From positions 116,691,741 through 116,755,740 of the forward strand of contig CM041465.1 of assembly GCA_023213395.1 (NCBI GenBank): a stretch of DNA of 64,000 nucleotides, given 5' to 3'. This DNA is from Cycas panzhihuaensis. Lineage: Eukaryota > Cycadophyta. Position numbers and translations under genes: made by a program. This document shows positions 1 through 13,144 of the stretch, in pieces. Position 1 is the stretch's first letter. Every line of letters starts with the position of its first letter. The notes under the pieces were generated by a model that was not told the origin of the DNA, ran no database searches, and worked only from the letters and a program-made list of their open reading frames with translations.

Positions 1-1597
1 AAGTGGAAATTTTTCATAATATTAGCCTCATCACCTTAATTAACTACCCTAGTTGGGTATCCAACATTGTGCTTATTACAAAAAAGAATGAGGCCATATA
101 CATTTGTATTAAATTCAAATACATAAATAATGCATGCCCTAAGGATAACTTTACCCTCCAATTTATCAACTAGATCATTGATAGGATGGTGGGTTTTGAA
201 GTTATGCCCTTAATGTATGGCTTCTTAGACTATAATTAGATCTAAATTTTGTCAAAGGACCATCACAAGATGGCCTTTACCACCCCATAGGGGACCCTCA
301 CCTATTTGGAAATGCCCTTTGGCCTTAAAAATATTGGTGTAATATACTAATGGGAAACACATTTCATTGTCTATTACCTTATTAATAATTTTCTTGAGGT
401 ATTTATCGATAACCCATTGGGCCTCTCACATAAGAAGACTAATCATACAACCAACCTTAGGATTTTTTTTTTAAGATGTTGAAAATTTCATGTTAACATA
501 AACCCATACAAACATATAGTTATTGTTATAATTGGTAAGTTATTAGGTTTTCTTATCTCTTAGAAAGGGGTCCAAGTCAATCTTAGTAACGTCAAAGTTA
601 TCCTAAAGATACCCATGCCTAAAACCCAAAAGTAGATTATATCTTTCCTAAGTCATTTAGGTTTCTTATGGAATTTCTTAACACACTTTGTCATGAATTC
701 TAAACCCTTGATGAATCTCCTCAAGAAGGAGGCCCCATTCATTTAGACCCCAATAACTCAAGTTATTTTTTAAGAGCTCAAGCAAGCTCTCATTTCACCC
801 CTTATTCTAGCTTTCCTAATGTTTGAACAACCATTTATCTTATGTATGTCCTTCATAAATGATTATATTAGAGCCATGCTAGCTCAAGAGGATGATGCCA
901 AAACTAAATGGGCTATTTACTTTATTAATTAGACTTTAGTAATCATTGAAATCAACTATACCCTACCAAAAATGAGTGTTTAGCCATGTTATTTACCATT
1001 AAAAATTTAAGACACTATCTCGTAGGAAACACCATGGATTTCATCGTTCAATCTGAACCCCTATTTTTCTCATAACTAAGTTTCATCTTATAGGTTAAAC
1101 AAGAAATTGGGCCATGCTTTTATAGGAATATAATCTTATGATAATTAATAAGAAGTCTAAAAATAGGATGGTTATAGCTAAGTGACTTACTTATGTGCCC
1201 CTCCTAAATCATTCTAATACCCCTATTAATGATTCCTTACTCAATGAGACCATCTTTGCCTTGAAATAAACTAAAAGATAAAGGCATATTGATAACTAAT
1301 GGTATAGTGATATTATTTACTATATCATTCACTAGACCTACCCTGAAAATATAAGCAATAAGGTTAGACAATATCTAAGGGTTAGTGTCTGATAATACTA
1401 TCTTATTCAAGATGTGTCTTATAAGTAATTATTTAAGGTGATTCCTCTCAAATGTATCAATCTAAATGAGACTAGTCATATTCTCTATAAGTGCCATAAT
1501 AACATATATGAATGCCATTTTACAGGGTAATCAATGGCCTAAAGGATCCTATGCATGGGCTTTTATTAGTCGACACTCTTCAAAGATGCTCATGACT
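1..1597 (+). pseudogene. Tat-0 pol remnant: RT, RNase H, integrase zinc region
   Basis: Heavily decayed polymerase of an old Ty3/gypsy Tat-type element whose 5' part lies outside the window. Read with frame jumps, 20-440 follows the reverse transcriptase of Tat-A at 19780-20190 almost codon by codon. The catalytic box reads FIDN near 393, so its second aspartate is lost. RNase H similarity runs from about 790 to 1200, including the QEDDAKTKWAIYFIN stretch. The zinc-binding head of integrase is recognisable at 1440-1590. The copy is more AT-rich than Tat-A and has a stop every few codons, so it is the oldest Tat copy here. Cop-1 interrupts it at 1597 and it resumes at 6967. Confidence 0.85.
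1593..1597. repeat. Target-site duplication TGACT, left of Cop-1
   Basis: TGACT directly precedes the 5' LTR and is repeated at 6962-6966 directly after the 3' LTR. Five bases is the usual duplication length for Ty1/copia integration. Confidence 0.85.
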
Positions 1598-2256
1598 TAT
1601 TAGATAATGTGACAACAATGTTTTGGAGGAAAAACTTTTGATAAATTGGTAGTATAATTTCCCCCCCAAACTTCTACGAGGGGATCTAAGAGGGATGGGA
1701 GCCCCCTTGGCTAGGGGGTATAGGGGGTTTCATAACTCGCCCCACAAAGAGGGGGTTTGGGATGTAGTAGCCCCTAACCTAAAAATATAGCATTGTAAAA
1801 CATACTATATTGTAAAGAGAATCAGAGTTGTTCATTTAAAATACCCCAAATTTAATAGTTGAGATTTATGCCTTATATGACTCTCTCATATAGCCTAATT
1901 TAGGGTGTTTTTTCATTATGTTAATGGTATTTAATATATTGGATATACTGTATTGAGAAGAGACAATTAGTTATTGTTGCTATGAGTATTTTGCTATAGA
2001 TTATGTACATTTCTCCATTCTTGGACGATAAAGATCGATACCTTTCTTATGTAAATATTTTCCTAACACATTACTAGGGTTTTACCATGTTATATCTAGT
2101 GTATATGTGATACTTTAACTTTCTAATTTATTTATTACATTATCTCTAGTTTAAGGACTTCTATGTAAAATTTTAGTTTTAATTTCTGTAACTAGTTACA
2201 AAATAGTTTATATCTTAGTAGTAGTTTCTAGTTATTAGGACCTAGTTTTCTCAACA
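1598..2256 (+). repeat. 5' LTR of Cop-1
   Basis: 659 bases, matching 6300-6961 over its whole length with scattered substitutions, mostly transitions. It starts TATTAGATAATGTGAC, has a C- and G-rich patch at 1660-1760, and ends CTCAACA two bases before the primer site. Confidence 0.92.
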
Positions 2257-2258
2257 AG

Positions 2259-2270
2259 TGGTATTAGAGC
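2259..2270 (+). other. Primer-binding site, tRNA-Met type (Cop-1)
   Basis: TGGTATTAGAGC differs by one base from the tRNA-Met primer site common in plant copia elements. It lies two bases after the LTR. Confidence 0.85.
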
Positions 2271-2329
2271 TACTTTTATTTTTGCAATGAGTTTACTGAA
2301 GGCTTTGGTGTTGGCTTTTTTTACCCTAA

Positions 2330-3150
2330 ATGGAGAAATTGATAAATGTAAAGTTTGTGGTGGAGAAATTCAATGGTAGGAACAACTTTAAGTTATAGAA
2401 GCTAAAAGTGTATGATGTTCTGGTACAATAGGAATTATATAGAGCTCTTACAAGCAAATAAAAAAAACCCACAGGGATGGATGATGATGAATGGGATGAT
2501 TTAGATAAAAGGTCTCTTAGCATAATATGATTATACTTAGTAGACAAAGTTCTATTTAACATCATAGGGGAGAAGACAACAACAAGATTATAGACCTAGT
2601 TGGAAGGCTTGTACATGACTAAATCAATAATAAATTAAATCTAGTTAAAGAGGTAGTTATACTCATTGTGGATAAGGGAAGTTATAAAAATTCCTAATCA
2701 TTTAAATATTTTTAATACTCTTATTTGTCAATTATCTAGTATCGATGTTACAATTGAGAATGAGGATAAGGTCATTACCTTATTATGTTCATTACTAGAA
2801 TCTTAGGATAATACTGTCGCCTCAATTAGATTTAGCACTATAGATGAATTAGACTATGATTCTATTGTAAGTGCTTTGTTAATACAAGAGGTGAGGAGGA
2901 AGTCCAGTCCTGAAACCTCTACACCAAAAGTTATGACAATAAGGGGTTAAATGATTGAGAGAGGACAAAGCTCTAGGGACACATTAAGGTCAAATTCAAA
3001 AGTCAAGAAGAGTAAGTTCACATGTTAGCACCACAATAAGATATATCACCTTAAGAAGGATTGCTACAAAAGGAAGGAGTTCTAAAAAATGGAAGATCCT
3101 TCCAAGGAGCCTAATCAGGTGTAGTTGAATCAAGGTATAGATAATGATGA
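2330..3150 (+). pseudogene. Cop-1 gag (nucleocapsid), broken
   Basis: Gag coats the element RNA in virus-like particles. The likely start is the ATG at 2330 (MEKLINVKFVVEKFNGRNN), a typical copia gag opening 60 bases after the primer site. The frame continues through an acidic MDDDEWDDLD stretch to a zinc knuckle near 3017-3060 that reads C-stop-HHNKIYHLKKDC. The second cysteine of the CCHC knuckle is replaced by His and a stop lies beside it. About fifteen stops interrupt the frame. The same frame leads into protease, as expected for a single gag-pol reading frame. Confidence 0.8.
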
Positions 3151-3184
3151 TGTCTTAAGTGCTTATAATATTTCCCATTATCAT

Positions 3185-4480
3185 CATGATTGGTTATTAG
3201 ATTCAAGTGCTTCACACCACATGTGTCTACACAACAGTTGATTTTCATCATACCAACCTCTTGATGGCAGTTATGTGCTTATGGAAAATGAAGTTTCCTG
3301 TAAAATAGTAGAAATTAGTAGCATCAAAATTAAAATATTTGATGGTGTAATAAGAATATTAGCTGAAGTTAGATATGTACCTAATTTAAAAAAGAATTTA
3401 ATTTACTTAGATGAATTAGATTCTGGTGGTTATAAGCACATAGGTCATGAAGGAGTCTTAAAGGTGTCAAAGGGTGCCTTAGTTGTTATAAAAGCCTTAA
3501 AGAAAGGAAACCTTTACATTTTAGTGGGAAGTATAGATATCATCCATGCAACTATATCATCAAAGACTATAGATCTAGCTCAGTTATGGCATCAAAGACT
3601 TTGGCACATGAGTGAGAGAGGACTTAAGATGTTAATGAACTGTACATTGCTTCCTAATTATAGCTTTCAAATTTATCTTTTTGTAAACATTATATTTTTA
3701 GAAAGCAGTATAGACTCAAGTTTAAAGTAAGGAGTCACACTAGTAAAGGTGTTATGGATTATGTACATTCAAATGTGTGGGGACCAATGCTTATAATATT
3801 ATGAATGATCATTGTACTTTATCACATTCATAAATGATTATTCTAGAAAGGTACAAGTCTATTTTTTGAAAAGGAAATCTAAAGTTTTTAGTATGTTTAA
3901 GTAGTTCAAGGCTTTGGTTAATAAGAGCACCAGTAGGTTAATCAAATATTTAAGAACTAAAATGGAGATGAGTTCAACTCTTTGGAGTTTAAGAACTATT
4001 GTATAAATATTATGATCGAAAGGTATAAGACCATTAGTTATACTCCATAACAAAATGGCATAGTTGAGTGCATGAATAGGATACTCTTGGAAAGAGAAAG
4101 AAGCATGATGAGTAATGTAGGAGTGCAACAGGGCTTATGGGAAGAAGCTATTTAGATAGCTTATTATTTGATAAATAGGTCACCATCACTTATAATACAC
4201 TATAAGATTCTTAAAAAGGTATGGATTGGACATCCATGTGACTATTTAAATTTGAAAGTTTTTGGTTGTGATGCTTATGCTTTGAGTAATAAAAGTCAAC
4301 ATTCAAAGTTTGACCCAAAATCTAAGAGATATATCTTTGTTGGTTATGGTGATAGAGATTATATGAAAGGATATAGGTTGTGGAATCCTACTACCTACAA
4401 AATCACTATTAACAAAGATATTATATTTGACAAATCTCTTTTTCTAAAATTAGATAGTGTAGAAGTTGAAATAAAATAGG
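3185..4480 (+). pseudogene. Cop-1 protease and integrase, broken
   Basis: The protease box DWLLDSSASHH near 3190 has serine where the family has glycine after the catalytic Asp, so the active-site loop is damaged. Residues 3275-3727 read open through the pre-integrase region, with LWHQRLWHMSERGL marking the zinc-binding start. The core continues near 3755 with DYVHSNVWGP, where the first catalytic Asp is Asn. An open stretch at 4168-4479 carries the end of the core (LKVFGCDAYAL, KSKRYIFVGYG). Stops and a frameshift break the middle. Confidence 0.85.
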
Positions 4481-6251
4481 AGTAGAAAGCTAAACATAAA
4501 TAGGTCAATCTTAAGACCTAGACATCTTTGGAAATGGAAATGCAAGAAGAGTTTTTTTAAGATGAATCTATAGTAGATTTAGAGGACTATGTGGATACTC
4601 CTCTACCAACTATTAGAAGATCTATACAATTCAGTCAACCAGCTGATAGGTATAGCCCTTCTATTTCTATTACTTTAGATTTTAATGATGGTGAGCCTAC
4701 ATGCTATCGGGAAGCAGTAGATGATATCTATAATAAGAAGTAGAAGAGGGATATGTAGGAAGAGATAGATGTTTTGAAGAAAAATAATTCATAGGGTTTG
4801 GTAGAACTTCCACATGGTAAAAAGACTATTGGTTGTAAGTGGGATTTCAAGAAGAAAATAGATGTTAATGGAAAGGTTAATAAATACAAGGTAAGACAAG
4901 TGGTTGAAGGCTTTGCATAGAAAGCAAGTATTATTTTTTATAATATCTTTTCACTAGTTGTTAAACTTAGTTCAATTTAAGTTTTATTAGCATTAGTAGC
5001 TTCTCTTAATTTGGAGTTAGAGCAGTTAGACATAAAAATAACTTTTTTTATGGGGATTTAGATGAGAAGATCTATATGGATTAGCCATAATGGTCTATAC
5101 AGGCTGGTAGGAAAAGATTTATTTGTAAGCTTAGGAAATCATTGTATGGCCTGAATCAATCACCCAGACAATGGTACAGAAAGTTTGATTCCTTTATGTA
5201 GAGCCAAATTTTCAAAACAAGTGATTATGATTATTGTGTTTGCTTTAAATTTTTAGACAATGGCTTATTCATTATCTTGGTATTGTATGTTGATGACATG
5301 TTGGTTGCAAGTAAGAGTATGGAAAAAATCAACAAGTTAATGACTCAATTGGATAGGACTTTTGATATAAAGGATCTAAGAGCCGTAAAATAAATCTTAG
5401 GAATGGAGATACATAGAGACAAGAAAAATGATAAGCTATGGTTATCACAGCAGAAATATATAGAGAAGGTGTTAACTAGATTTGGTATGGTAAATATGAA
5501 ACTAGTGAGTATCCCGTTGGCTTCCCATTTCTAGCTTTCTTCATGTATGAGTTCTAGTAATAAAGAAGAAAAGGATTATATGTCTTGTATATCTTATTCC
5601 AATGTAGTAGGAAGTTTGATATATACTATGATATATACAAGACCTAACATTTTAGATGCAGCCAATATAATTAGTAGTTTTATGGAAAATCTAGGAAAGG
5701 AACATTAGGCAGTAATAAAATGGGTGTTTTAGTATTTGAGAGGCATAAGTAACTATTGCATCACCTTTAGTGGTACAAATAATCAAGTTTATGGATATGT
5801 TGATTCAAACTTTATAGGAGATTTAGATAAGAGAAGGTCTACTTCAGGTTATGTGTTTACTCTTGTAAATGGTCTAGTTAGTTAGATGTTAAAATCGTAG
5901 AGTACAGTTGCATTATCAACTACAGAAGTAGAATATGTTACTACAACATATGTTTATAAGGAAGTAATATGGTTGTAGGGTTGATTAGTTGAGATTAGAA
6001 GGAAATAGAAAAAGATAAAGGTATTTTGTGATAGTCAAAGTGTCATTTACTTAGCAAAGAATCTAACTTATCATAGTAGAATAAAGCATATTGCTCTTAA
6101 GTACCATTTTGTTAAACAAGTTATGGAAGTAGGTGTAATGGCACTTGAGAAGGTTAACATAAAATATAATTGTGATGACATGTTCACAAAACTAGTACTA
6201 TTAGAGAAGTTCAAATGGTGCTTGACCTTTATTGGTTTGTAGAAAAAATGA
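4481..6251 (+). pseudogene. Cop-1 reverse transcriptase and RNase H, broken
   Basis: RT makes the element's cDNA and RNase H removes its RNA template. After a linker with several TAG stops, RT begins near 4690 with a shift of frame near 5040. The catalytic box LYVDDMLVAS near 5285 is intact. RNase H spans about 5790-6200 and keeps its acidic residues in YVDSNFIGD, TEVEYV, FCDSQSV and DMFTK. The frame ends at TGA 6249-6251, 48 bases before the 3' LTR. About 18 of 21 stops I read in this part are TAG. Confidence 0.88.
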
Positions 6252-6286
6252 TGAATGGTCTAGAAAAGGTATCAAGTAAATTGTTA

Positions 6287-6299
6287 TTAAGGTAGAGAT
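6287..6299 (+). other. Polypurine tract of Cop-1 (candidate)
   Basis: The purine-rich stretch AAGGTAGAGA directly precedes the 3' LTR, the place where plus-strand synthesis starts. It is short and interrupted by T, so the tract has probably decayed. Confidence 0.55.
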
Positions 6300-6961
6300 T
6301 ATTAGATAATGTGACAATAATGTTTTGGAGGCAAAACTTTTGATAAGTTGGCAATGCAGTTTTTCCTCCAAATTTTTGCAGGGGGATCTAAGAGGGATGA
6401 GAGCCCCCCTTAGTTGAGGGATGTGAGGGGAGCTAGAACCCCCCCCCTCCGCCCCCCTACCACAAAGATGAGGTTCACGGGTGGGACCCCCTAACCTAAA
6501 AAGCTAACACTGTAAAACATACTAAATTATAAAAAGAATTGAGGTCGTTCATTTAAAATACCCCAAATTTGATGGTAGAAATTTATGCCTTATATGACTC
6601 TCTCATATAGTTCGATTTAGGGTGTTTTTTTGTTATGTTAATGGTATTCAATATATTGTATTAAGAAGAGATGGTTGGTTGTTGCTGTGAGCATTATGCT
6701 ATAAATTATGTACATTTCTTCATTCTTGGATAATAAAGATTGATACTTTTCCTATATGGATATTTCCCTAGCACACTATTAGGGTTTTACCATGTTATAT
6801 CTAGTGTATATATGATGCTTTAGCTTTCTAATTTATTTATTATATTATCTCTAGTTTAATAACTTGCATGTAAAGTTTTAGTTTCAATTCTTATAACTAG
6901 TTGCAAAATAGTTTAGATCTTGGTGGTAGTTTTTGGTCATTAGGACCTAGTTTTCTCAACA
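6300..6961 (+). repeat. 3' LTR of Cop-1
   Basis: 662 bases, partner of 1598-2256, again beginning TATTAG and ending CTCAACA. It has a C-rich run at 6436-6460 where the 5' copy is less C-rich. TGACT follows at once. Confidence 0.92.
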
Positions 6962-6966
6962 TGACT
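6962..6966. repeat. Target-site duplication TGACT, right of Cop-1
   Basis: Copy of 1593-1597. The Tat-0 integrase sequence resumes just after it. Confidence 0.85.
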
Positions 6967-7914
6967 ATGCATAAAAGTGTAGAAAATGCTAGGAATATTT
7001 TGATGTTATATATCGACCTTCTAAAGATTTGCACACTATTATTTCACCTTGGCCATTCTCTCAATGGGCCTTAGACCTAATTAGGGCTATCATACTCTCA
7101 TCTTTTGCCCAACATAAGTTTATCTTAATAGTCATATTATGTTTAACTAGGTAAGTAGAAGTTATACCTATTTTCATCTACTATGGGCAAAATGGTGGCT
7201 ATGCTTATCCTCAAATATATTATTTACCATTTTGTGGTCCCTAACATCCTAATAATAGATAATAGGGTATTGTTTAATAATAAGGAAATAAATGAGTTAT
7301 GCGATAAATTTTATATAGCCCATAAAACATCATTGCCATATTATCCTAAAGTGAATGGGTAGATTAAATCCTTTAATAAGACTTTGATCAAGATCTTAAA
7401 GAAAATCATTGTCAATTCTTAGTAAGATTGGAACTTGCAACTTTACCCTACCTTATATACTTATTACACATCCATTTAAATAACCAAGGGCATGACAACT
7501 TTCTCTTTAGTCTATGAATCAGAAGTAATCATACAACTTGAAGTAAAAATACCATCCCTATAGGTGTCATTAAAGGGTTTCATTTATGAAGAATGGCATT
7601 GTCAAGCCTGTCACTTTGACCTAAAGGCCTTGGATGCGAAGCATCTTATCACTTATTAAATGAATCTATTATCAAAGTTTAAAGCCCAAAAGGCCCTTGA
7701 TAGATATTTATGGCCCAGACAATCTACCTCAACAAATAAGGCTCTTAAGCTTGAGTACTTACATGAGGACCTTTAAAAGTTTGGCCCCAAATTGGTTGAA
7801 CTATTTGTTGTTCTTTAGAGTCTATCTAATGATGCATATCACTTCATTACACTAAAGGGCTTTGAGTTTAAGAAGGTTGTTAATGGGTTATTTCTCAAAA
7901 AGTTGTATAGTTGA
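6967..7914 (+). pseudogene. Tat-0 integrase core and C-terminus remnant
   Basis: Continuation of 1-1597 after removal of Cop-1. It parallels 21365-22296 of Tat-A: QWALDLIRAI near 7055 (first catalytic Asp region), a ruined middle near 7250-7380, and a clear C-terminal tail from about 7615. The tail ends FEFKKVVNGLFLKKLYS and a TGA at 7912-7914, the same end as in Tat-A and Tat-B. Stops are too frequent for any product. Confidence 0.82.
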
Positions 7915-8900
7915 CTTTTCCCTCACTAGAGATACCCTTGCTCTAAAATGAGCCTAATCTACCCTTTTCACTTTGGTAAGAGCTTAAATTATCAAGCTAC
8001 TATGAGATGGGCCTAACCTTTTTTAGTTTACATATTGATTCATCCCCATTGGGGGTATCCTTTTCTGATGTTTCAATCATGGAACTTGCTACTCTACCTT
8101 GAGTAAGTCCCATCCCAAGGTTCCTCTATGAGCATAAATTGGATCATTCTATCATGACTTTAAACTATGATTTGTAAATACTATTCCAAAATTTTTTAAA
8201 AAATTATAAAACTAACAAAACAAAAAGAAATGCTTTTCTTTTATTTATCATTTGTATAGACTTCACTTCCCATTATTTCCATTTTGTTTCTCTCTAAAAT
8301 AAGCATAAACTATTGTCAAGGTATCCTTGATTTCATGCCCACTAAGTGTTTCTAACCTCACATCCAATAAGGTGCCATATACTTTGAAGAGAGTTGAAAC
8401 CATAAACCCACTCCAAAAAGAGTTAAAGATATGTTAATCTTTCATGTTTCATACTTTTTAAGGTGTGCCATTACCTTGTATCCATTGTGGCACCATCTAC
8501 TCAACTATGAGCTTTCCTTCCCTTTGAACAATCCCCATGGGGATATGAGACTCTCTCATGAGTATAAACTAATATTTAGTGGTCGTATTTCTAGAGTGCC
8601 ATATGCTACCTCTAAGTTATTTGTTATGTTTCATGTGTTGTATATGTGCCATGATGCCATCCATAAGACAATGTCAACCAAGTACATATAAACAATCATA
8701 ACTAAAGCCTAAATAATCTAATATGACAAACATGCATCCATGTTAATAGATATGAGTATGAATCAAATGTTAGGAGATCAAGTCAACCCCCATATGTATA
8801 TATCAAAAATAGGTCTACATACATCAATATATCAAGGTAATTAGTGTCCTTATAAGGGTGTATAATTGCCTAATGGGCCACATAATACACTCACCTAACC
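7915..8900. other. Tat-0 spacer between integrase and antisense gene
   Basis: Non-coding. It keeps low similarity to 22300-22900 of Tat-A: the AAATGAGCCTAA start just after the integrase stop, and near 8840 the GTGTCCTT stretch that leads to a G-run in Tat-A. In Tat-0 the G-run has decayed. I see no independent gene here. Confidence 0.6.
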
Positions 8901-10600
8901 CCTGTAAGCCTTGCTTGTCTCTCTTAAACCCTATAATATAGCATGTATGCTTCTACAATCTATCTACCCCCTTCTCATGGTCCTTCCCAAAGGTGTCTCA
9001 AAACTCTTTGCTAGGGTAATCCTAGGATGCCATGATGGTCACATCTCATTACCCTCATCTTATGTCCTATATTATGGAGTGGTCATATGAGTGTGGTTTT
9101 GACTCTGGGTTTCCCTCTCATTGGTTTGATCCACTAGGTAATTATGTCTCTACTCAAAGTCTCTCAACATGGTCCCTTTCCCTCATTATATCTGTTAAGT
9201 GGGCATGTAACACTACAATATATGTCTTTACTCTAGATAGTACTTATAATAGGGGCACTATTACTAGGATCCCTCCTCCATCTAACCACCCTCCAGCTCC
9301 TTGATATGAGCTTGTAGCTTACCTCTCTCCATCATCCATATAGCCAATGCCTTGCCTAAAGGAATGAATATTATTGTATATGAACATGTAAACATTAGCT
9401 CATCTATGTGTAATATGGGTGACTCTCCCTCTCCATATACCATCAATAAGTACCCATCAAGGATCTAATAAACAAATAATGGTGTAAAATGTCCACCTAC
9501 ACCTAATATGAGATAGTGATAGTGATTAATAACCATAGTAAGATATAAAGCCAAAGCTAATAAAAAAATAAGAAACATAAATATATATCAATTATCATAC
9601 TAAAAGGAAAAAAGGTTAAGTTGAGAATTACACCATCATTGTGTCCCTCTACCTCACCCTTACTTATTATTACCTCCTCTCCTTCTCGCTTAGCCTCCTC
9701 CTCATTAGTTGGGTCTCCCTGCCCACCACCACCCTTATCCCTATATGCTTACTCTAGCTCATCCCCATTAGTGTCCCACTACATGCCTATATATAGATCA
9801 ATGATGTAGTCATCCATCCTAAGCCAATCAAGTGCCATTATAAAAACTATTTGGTTATCCTACTTAAGTCCCCTAAGGCTCCTAAACTATGCTAGCCACC
9901 TATGAATGAAGGAGTTCACATTAGCCACCGGTTAAGGACATGTCCTCAACCTTACTCCTCTAAAGTAATAAAAAAACCTATATTGGAGTAGCGTACAATA
10001 AGAAACCCCTCTATATCCCAGTATCTCGATATGGTCTAGCTATATATTAATATTAGTCATGATCAATGTGGCCTAATCAAAGTGCTCCCTAACCTTATAA
10101 CTCTTCACTACATCAATCTATGACCAAAGAGTCTTATGGTAATTATGTCACTAGGATATTCATAATAGAATAGTATAGATGATCAACTTAAGAACCTATG
10201 GGATCCCTGAGTTGAGCATCCCCCTCACACTTTGTCCACATAGATCCTAGTACCCTCATCCATAGAAGAAAGTATCAAGTATACAATGAGAATCCTTAGT
10301 TCTAGGCAAAGTGGCTAACTCTAGTAGTGACCCACTACATGGTACTCTAAGCATCCTCTTAACATCCTATGTTGTGATTAGGATATAACCTACTCTAAGT
10401 AGATGGAAAGTCTATTAATGTCTATCCTAGTGGGAGGCAATGTCAATTTGTAAGGCCTGATTAGAAATGAACTACTTTGACAATATAATCTATAATAATC
10501 CACATCTTAGGATCTCTCTGTCACAGTCATTCATCATTCTTGCCAATGTCAAAATATATGAGCCAATGTTTTTGCAATTATCAATCATGGTGATCACCTA
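8901..10600 (-). pseudogene. Tat-0 antisense plant-mobile-domain-like gene, remnant
   Basis: Third and oldest copy of the antisense gene of Tat-A (22990-24860) and Tat-B (35120-36990). Alignment by eye is good at its start (GCAATTATCAATCATGGTGA at 10574-10593 corresponds to 24848-24867) and in the segment around 10310-10400 opposite 24600-24700. The C/T-rich segment 9640-9760 parallels the end of exon 1 at 23670-23770. Between these the match is patchy and stops abound. It shows that the antisense gene was already in the lineage when Tat-0 inserted. Confidence 0.6.
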
Positions 10601-12150
10601 TAGATGCATGAAACTTAGCCAAACTAACATGTACAAGTCCAATCACACCCTAGATCCATCAAGTAGATAATAAAAAGGCTCTATCTAAATGAGTCAATCT
10701 AAGAAGATAGTATTAAAATTTTTTAAAACTAGTATGTACTATGGAGTTTCCTACTTATCCCATGAAAATAAGAGTATCCCATAGACTTCTTCATGGTATC
10801 GTGAAGAACTTTATGGTAATGTGACTATTCATAAAGCCATACCTTGAAGAATTAAGTGACTTAAAAAAGAGAGAAAAATCAAAACATTAAATTAGAAACT
10901 CACTAGGATAAAAAACCAATCTATTCAAAATAACTAAGGCATTAAACTACTTCAATCTGTCCTCGAACATAGCTTGAATTTGGCTCCATTTAGCCAAAAA
11001 CATAAAAATTAGGGCACAACCCTATTAAACCCTACTAAAGTAAAAAAAAAAAAAATTATGATTTCAAAGATAGGGTTGGCCTATCAGGTCTAGTGCCTAT
11101 CTAGCCATTGTCTCATCCTCAATCGAATGAGTCTGCTTGCACTCAATTTTGATGGTCGGTTTATTCGATATCACTCTAAGAAGGTTGGTAGGTCTAAAAA
11201 TAGCCAGGGTTTATTAAGAATTCTCTAACTCTTAAGCATAATAATGAAAACCTAAAACATATGAACCCCTCTTTTTATAATATCCATAATTTAACCCTTA
11301 AGTATGTGTTTTGTCCTCTGCTTATCCCATAAGGACCATATTTGATCAAGTTTCTCCCTTATGTCATCATTGCTATCATTGGCTTTACAACTCACTTGTA
11401 TTTTATGACCTAAAGTGCCCTACATTTTGGTCATTAATTCATATCATTAATGATATATTCTATGACTTGTAATCACCCTTTCATCACCTTGTGATAATTA
11501 TCCCCTAATGTATCATTGCTTATAATGCACATGACTATTTTATAGTGCTAGATCCAAATTTCATAGCCTAACATGCCTTTTTCTTGTCAGGTATTGCTTG
11601 ATCCCTTCTTTCCATGAATGGTTTTCACTCCTTTTTATACCTTGAGGCAACTCTTTTTCCTTCATAATCATGCCTATAATCGATTCTCTTGGTGTTGTAG
11701 GCCCTTCTTGACCATGATATTAATCCAAAAGCCCCTCATTACTATCAACATCTTATTCTTTGAGCCATAATCATTCTAATTGCTCTCTTTTATCTTTTTA
11801 TATGTAACTTTTGGCTTACAAGTGGCCCACTTTTGTGACATATAACTTGTACACCCTATACTGATACCATGTAATGTGCTCCTAAGTAACAATCTCATTT
11901 GATCTTTATTATAATAAATAGTCCAAGCTTCCCATGGTCACCTTCCTAAGGACCTTGTTTCACTCATATCCCATATAAAAGTACTCAAAGATTGCTCATA
12001 TGAATTACCTCAAGTCTCATAGTTTAACCTTCCTCATTAGTCTCTCAAGTCTCATTGTATCTTTACTTTATTAAAAATAGGTTATCACATTATGATTTAC
12101 CCCATCCCCCATGAGTTGGCTCATCATCATAACTCTTATCTATATTAAAA
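10601..12150. other. Tat-0 3' region, decayed
   Basis: The TATGGTAATGTGACTATTCATAAAG area at 10740-10860 resembles the palindrome pair upstream of the antisense gene in Tat-A (25014-25115). Faint similarity continues to about 11600. The second RNase H and the 3' LTR expected next are not recognisable. I see nothing identifiable in 11600-12150. It contains an A-run at 11042-11055. Confidence 0.45.
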
Positions 12151-12693
<543 letters not shown>

Positions 12694-12697
<4 letters not shown>

Positions 12698-12698
12698 G
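12694..12698. repeat. Target-site duplication GTATG, left of Tat-A
   Basis: GTATG precedes the TG of the 5' LTR and recurs at 29691-29695 after the 3' LTR. The surrounding repeat is itself rich in GTAT, but exact placement at both LTR ends supports a 5-base duplication. Confidence 0.8.
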
Positions 12699-13144
12699 TG
12701 TTTCCCAGCTTCCGGGAATGGATACGAAGCGGTCGACTTAGGTAAGTGCAGGTATGCTTCTCACCTTATTATTGTTTTCTTTTGTGATGAGTATATGCTT
12801 GCATGATATGATTTTGTAGATGATCCTGTTGTCATCCACACCTATCTAGCCTATGACAACTATAGCGGGGGTGCATTCCTAGCGAGTGCGGCACCCCATG
12901 GCTGCATCACTTCCTGCATTCTACCCTACTCACCTTAAGACCCATTTGGCTCATATCATCCCCATCCGTGTGATGATCCATTGTTGTCTGGTCGACTTGT
13001 TACACCTTTGAGTCCTGTTATCGCTTCTCGTGGCTCATTTGTTAGCTTATCTGCCTCTAGGCAGGTGGCCCTGCCCCTTGCCAGCCTCCTTGGTCACTGG
13101 CCCATAGCCTAAGCTTGCTATTTGGGCTAGATTTGGCCTTTGGT

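Larger units (their letters stand above)
1598..6961 (+). mobile_element. Cop-1, complete but dead Ty1/copia element
   Basis: A 5.36-kb element with two LTRs of about 660 bases, a tRNA-Met-type primer site, and gag, protease, integrase, RT and RNase H in copia order. It is nested in Tat-0, whose integrase reads on across it when the element and one TGACT are removed. Many in-frame stops, mostly TAG in the pol part, make it non-autonomous. The LTR ends are TATTAG and CAACA, so the usual TG start appears as TA in both LTRs. Confidence 0.93.

Noticed and set aside
11600-12150. Second RNase H and 3' LTR expected for Tat-0
   Set aside because: No motif of either could be found; the region is too decayed or replaced.
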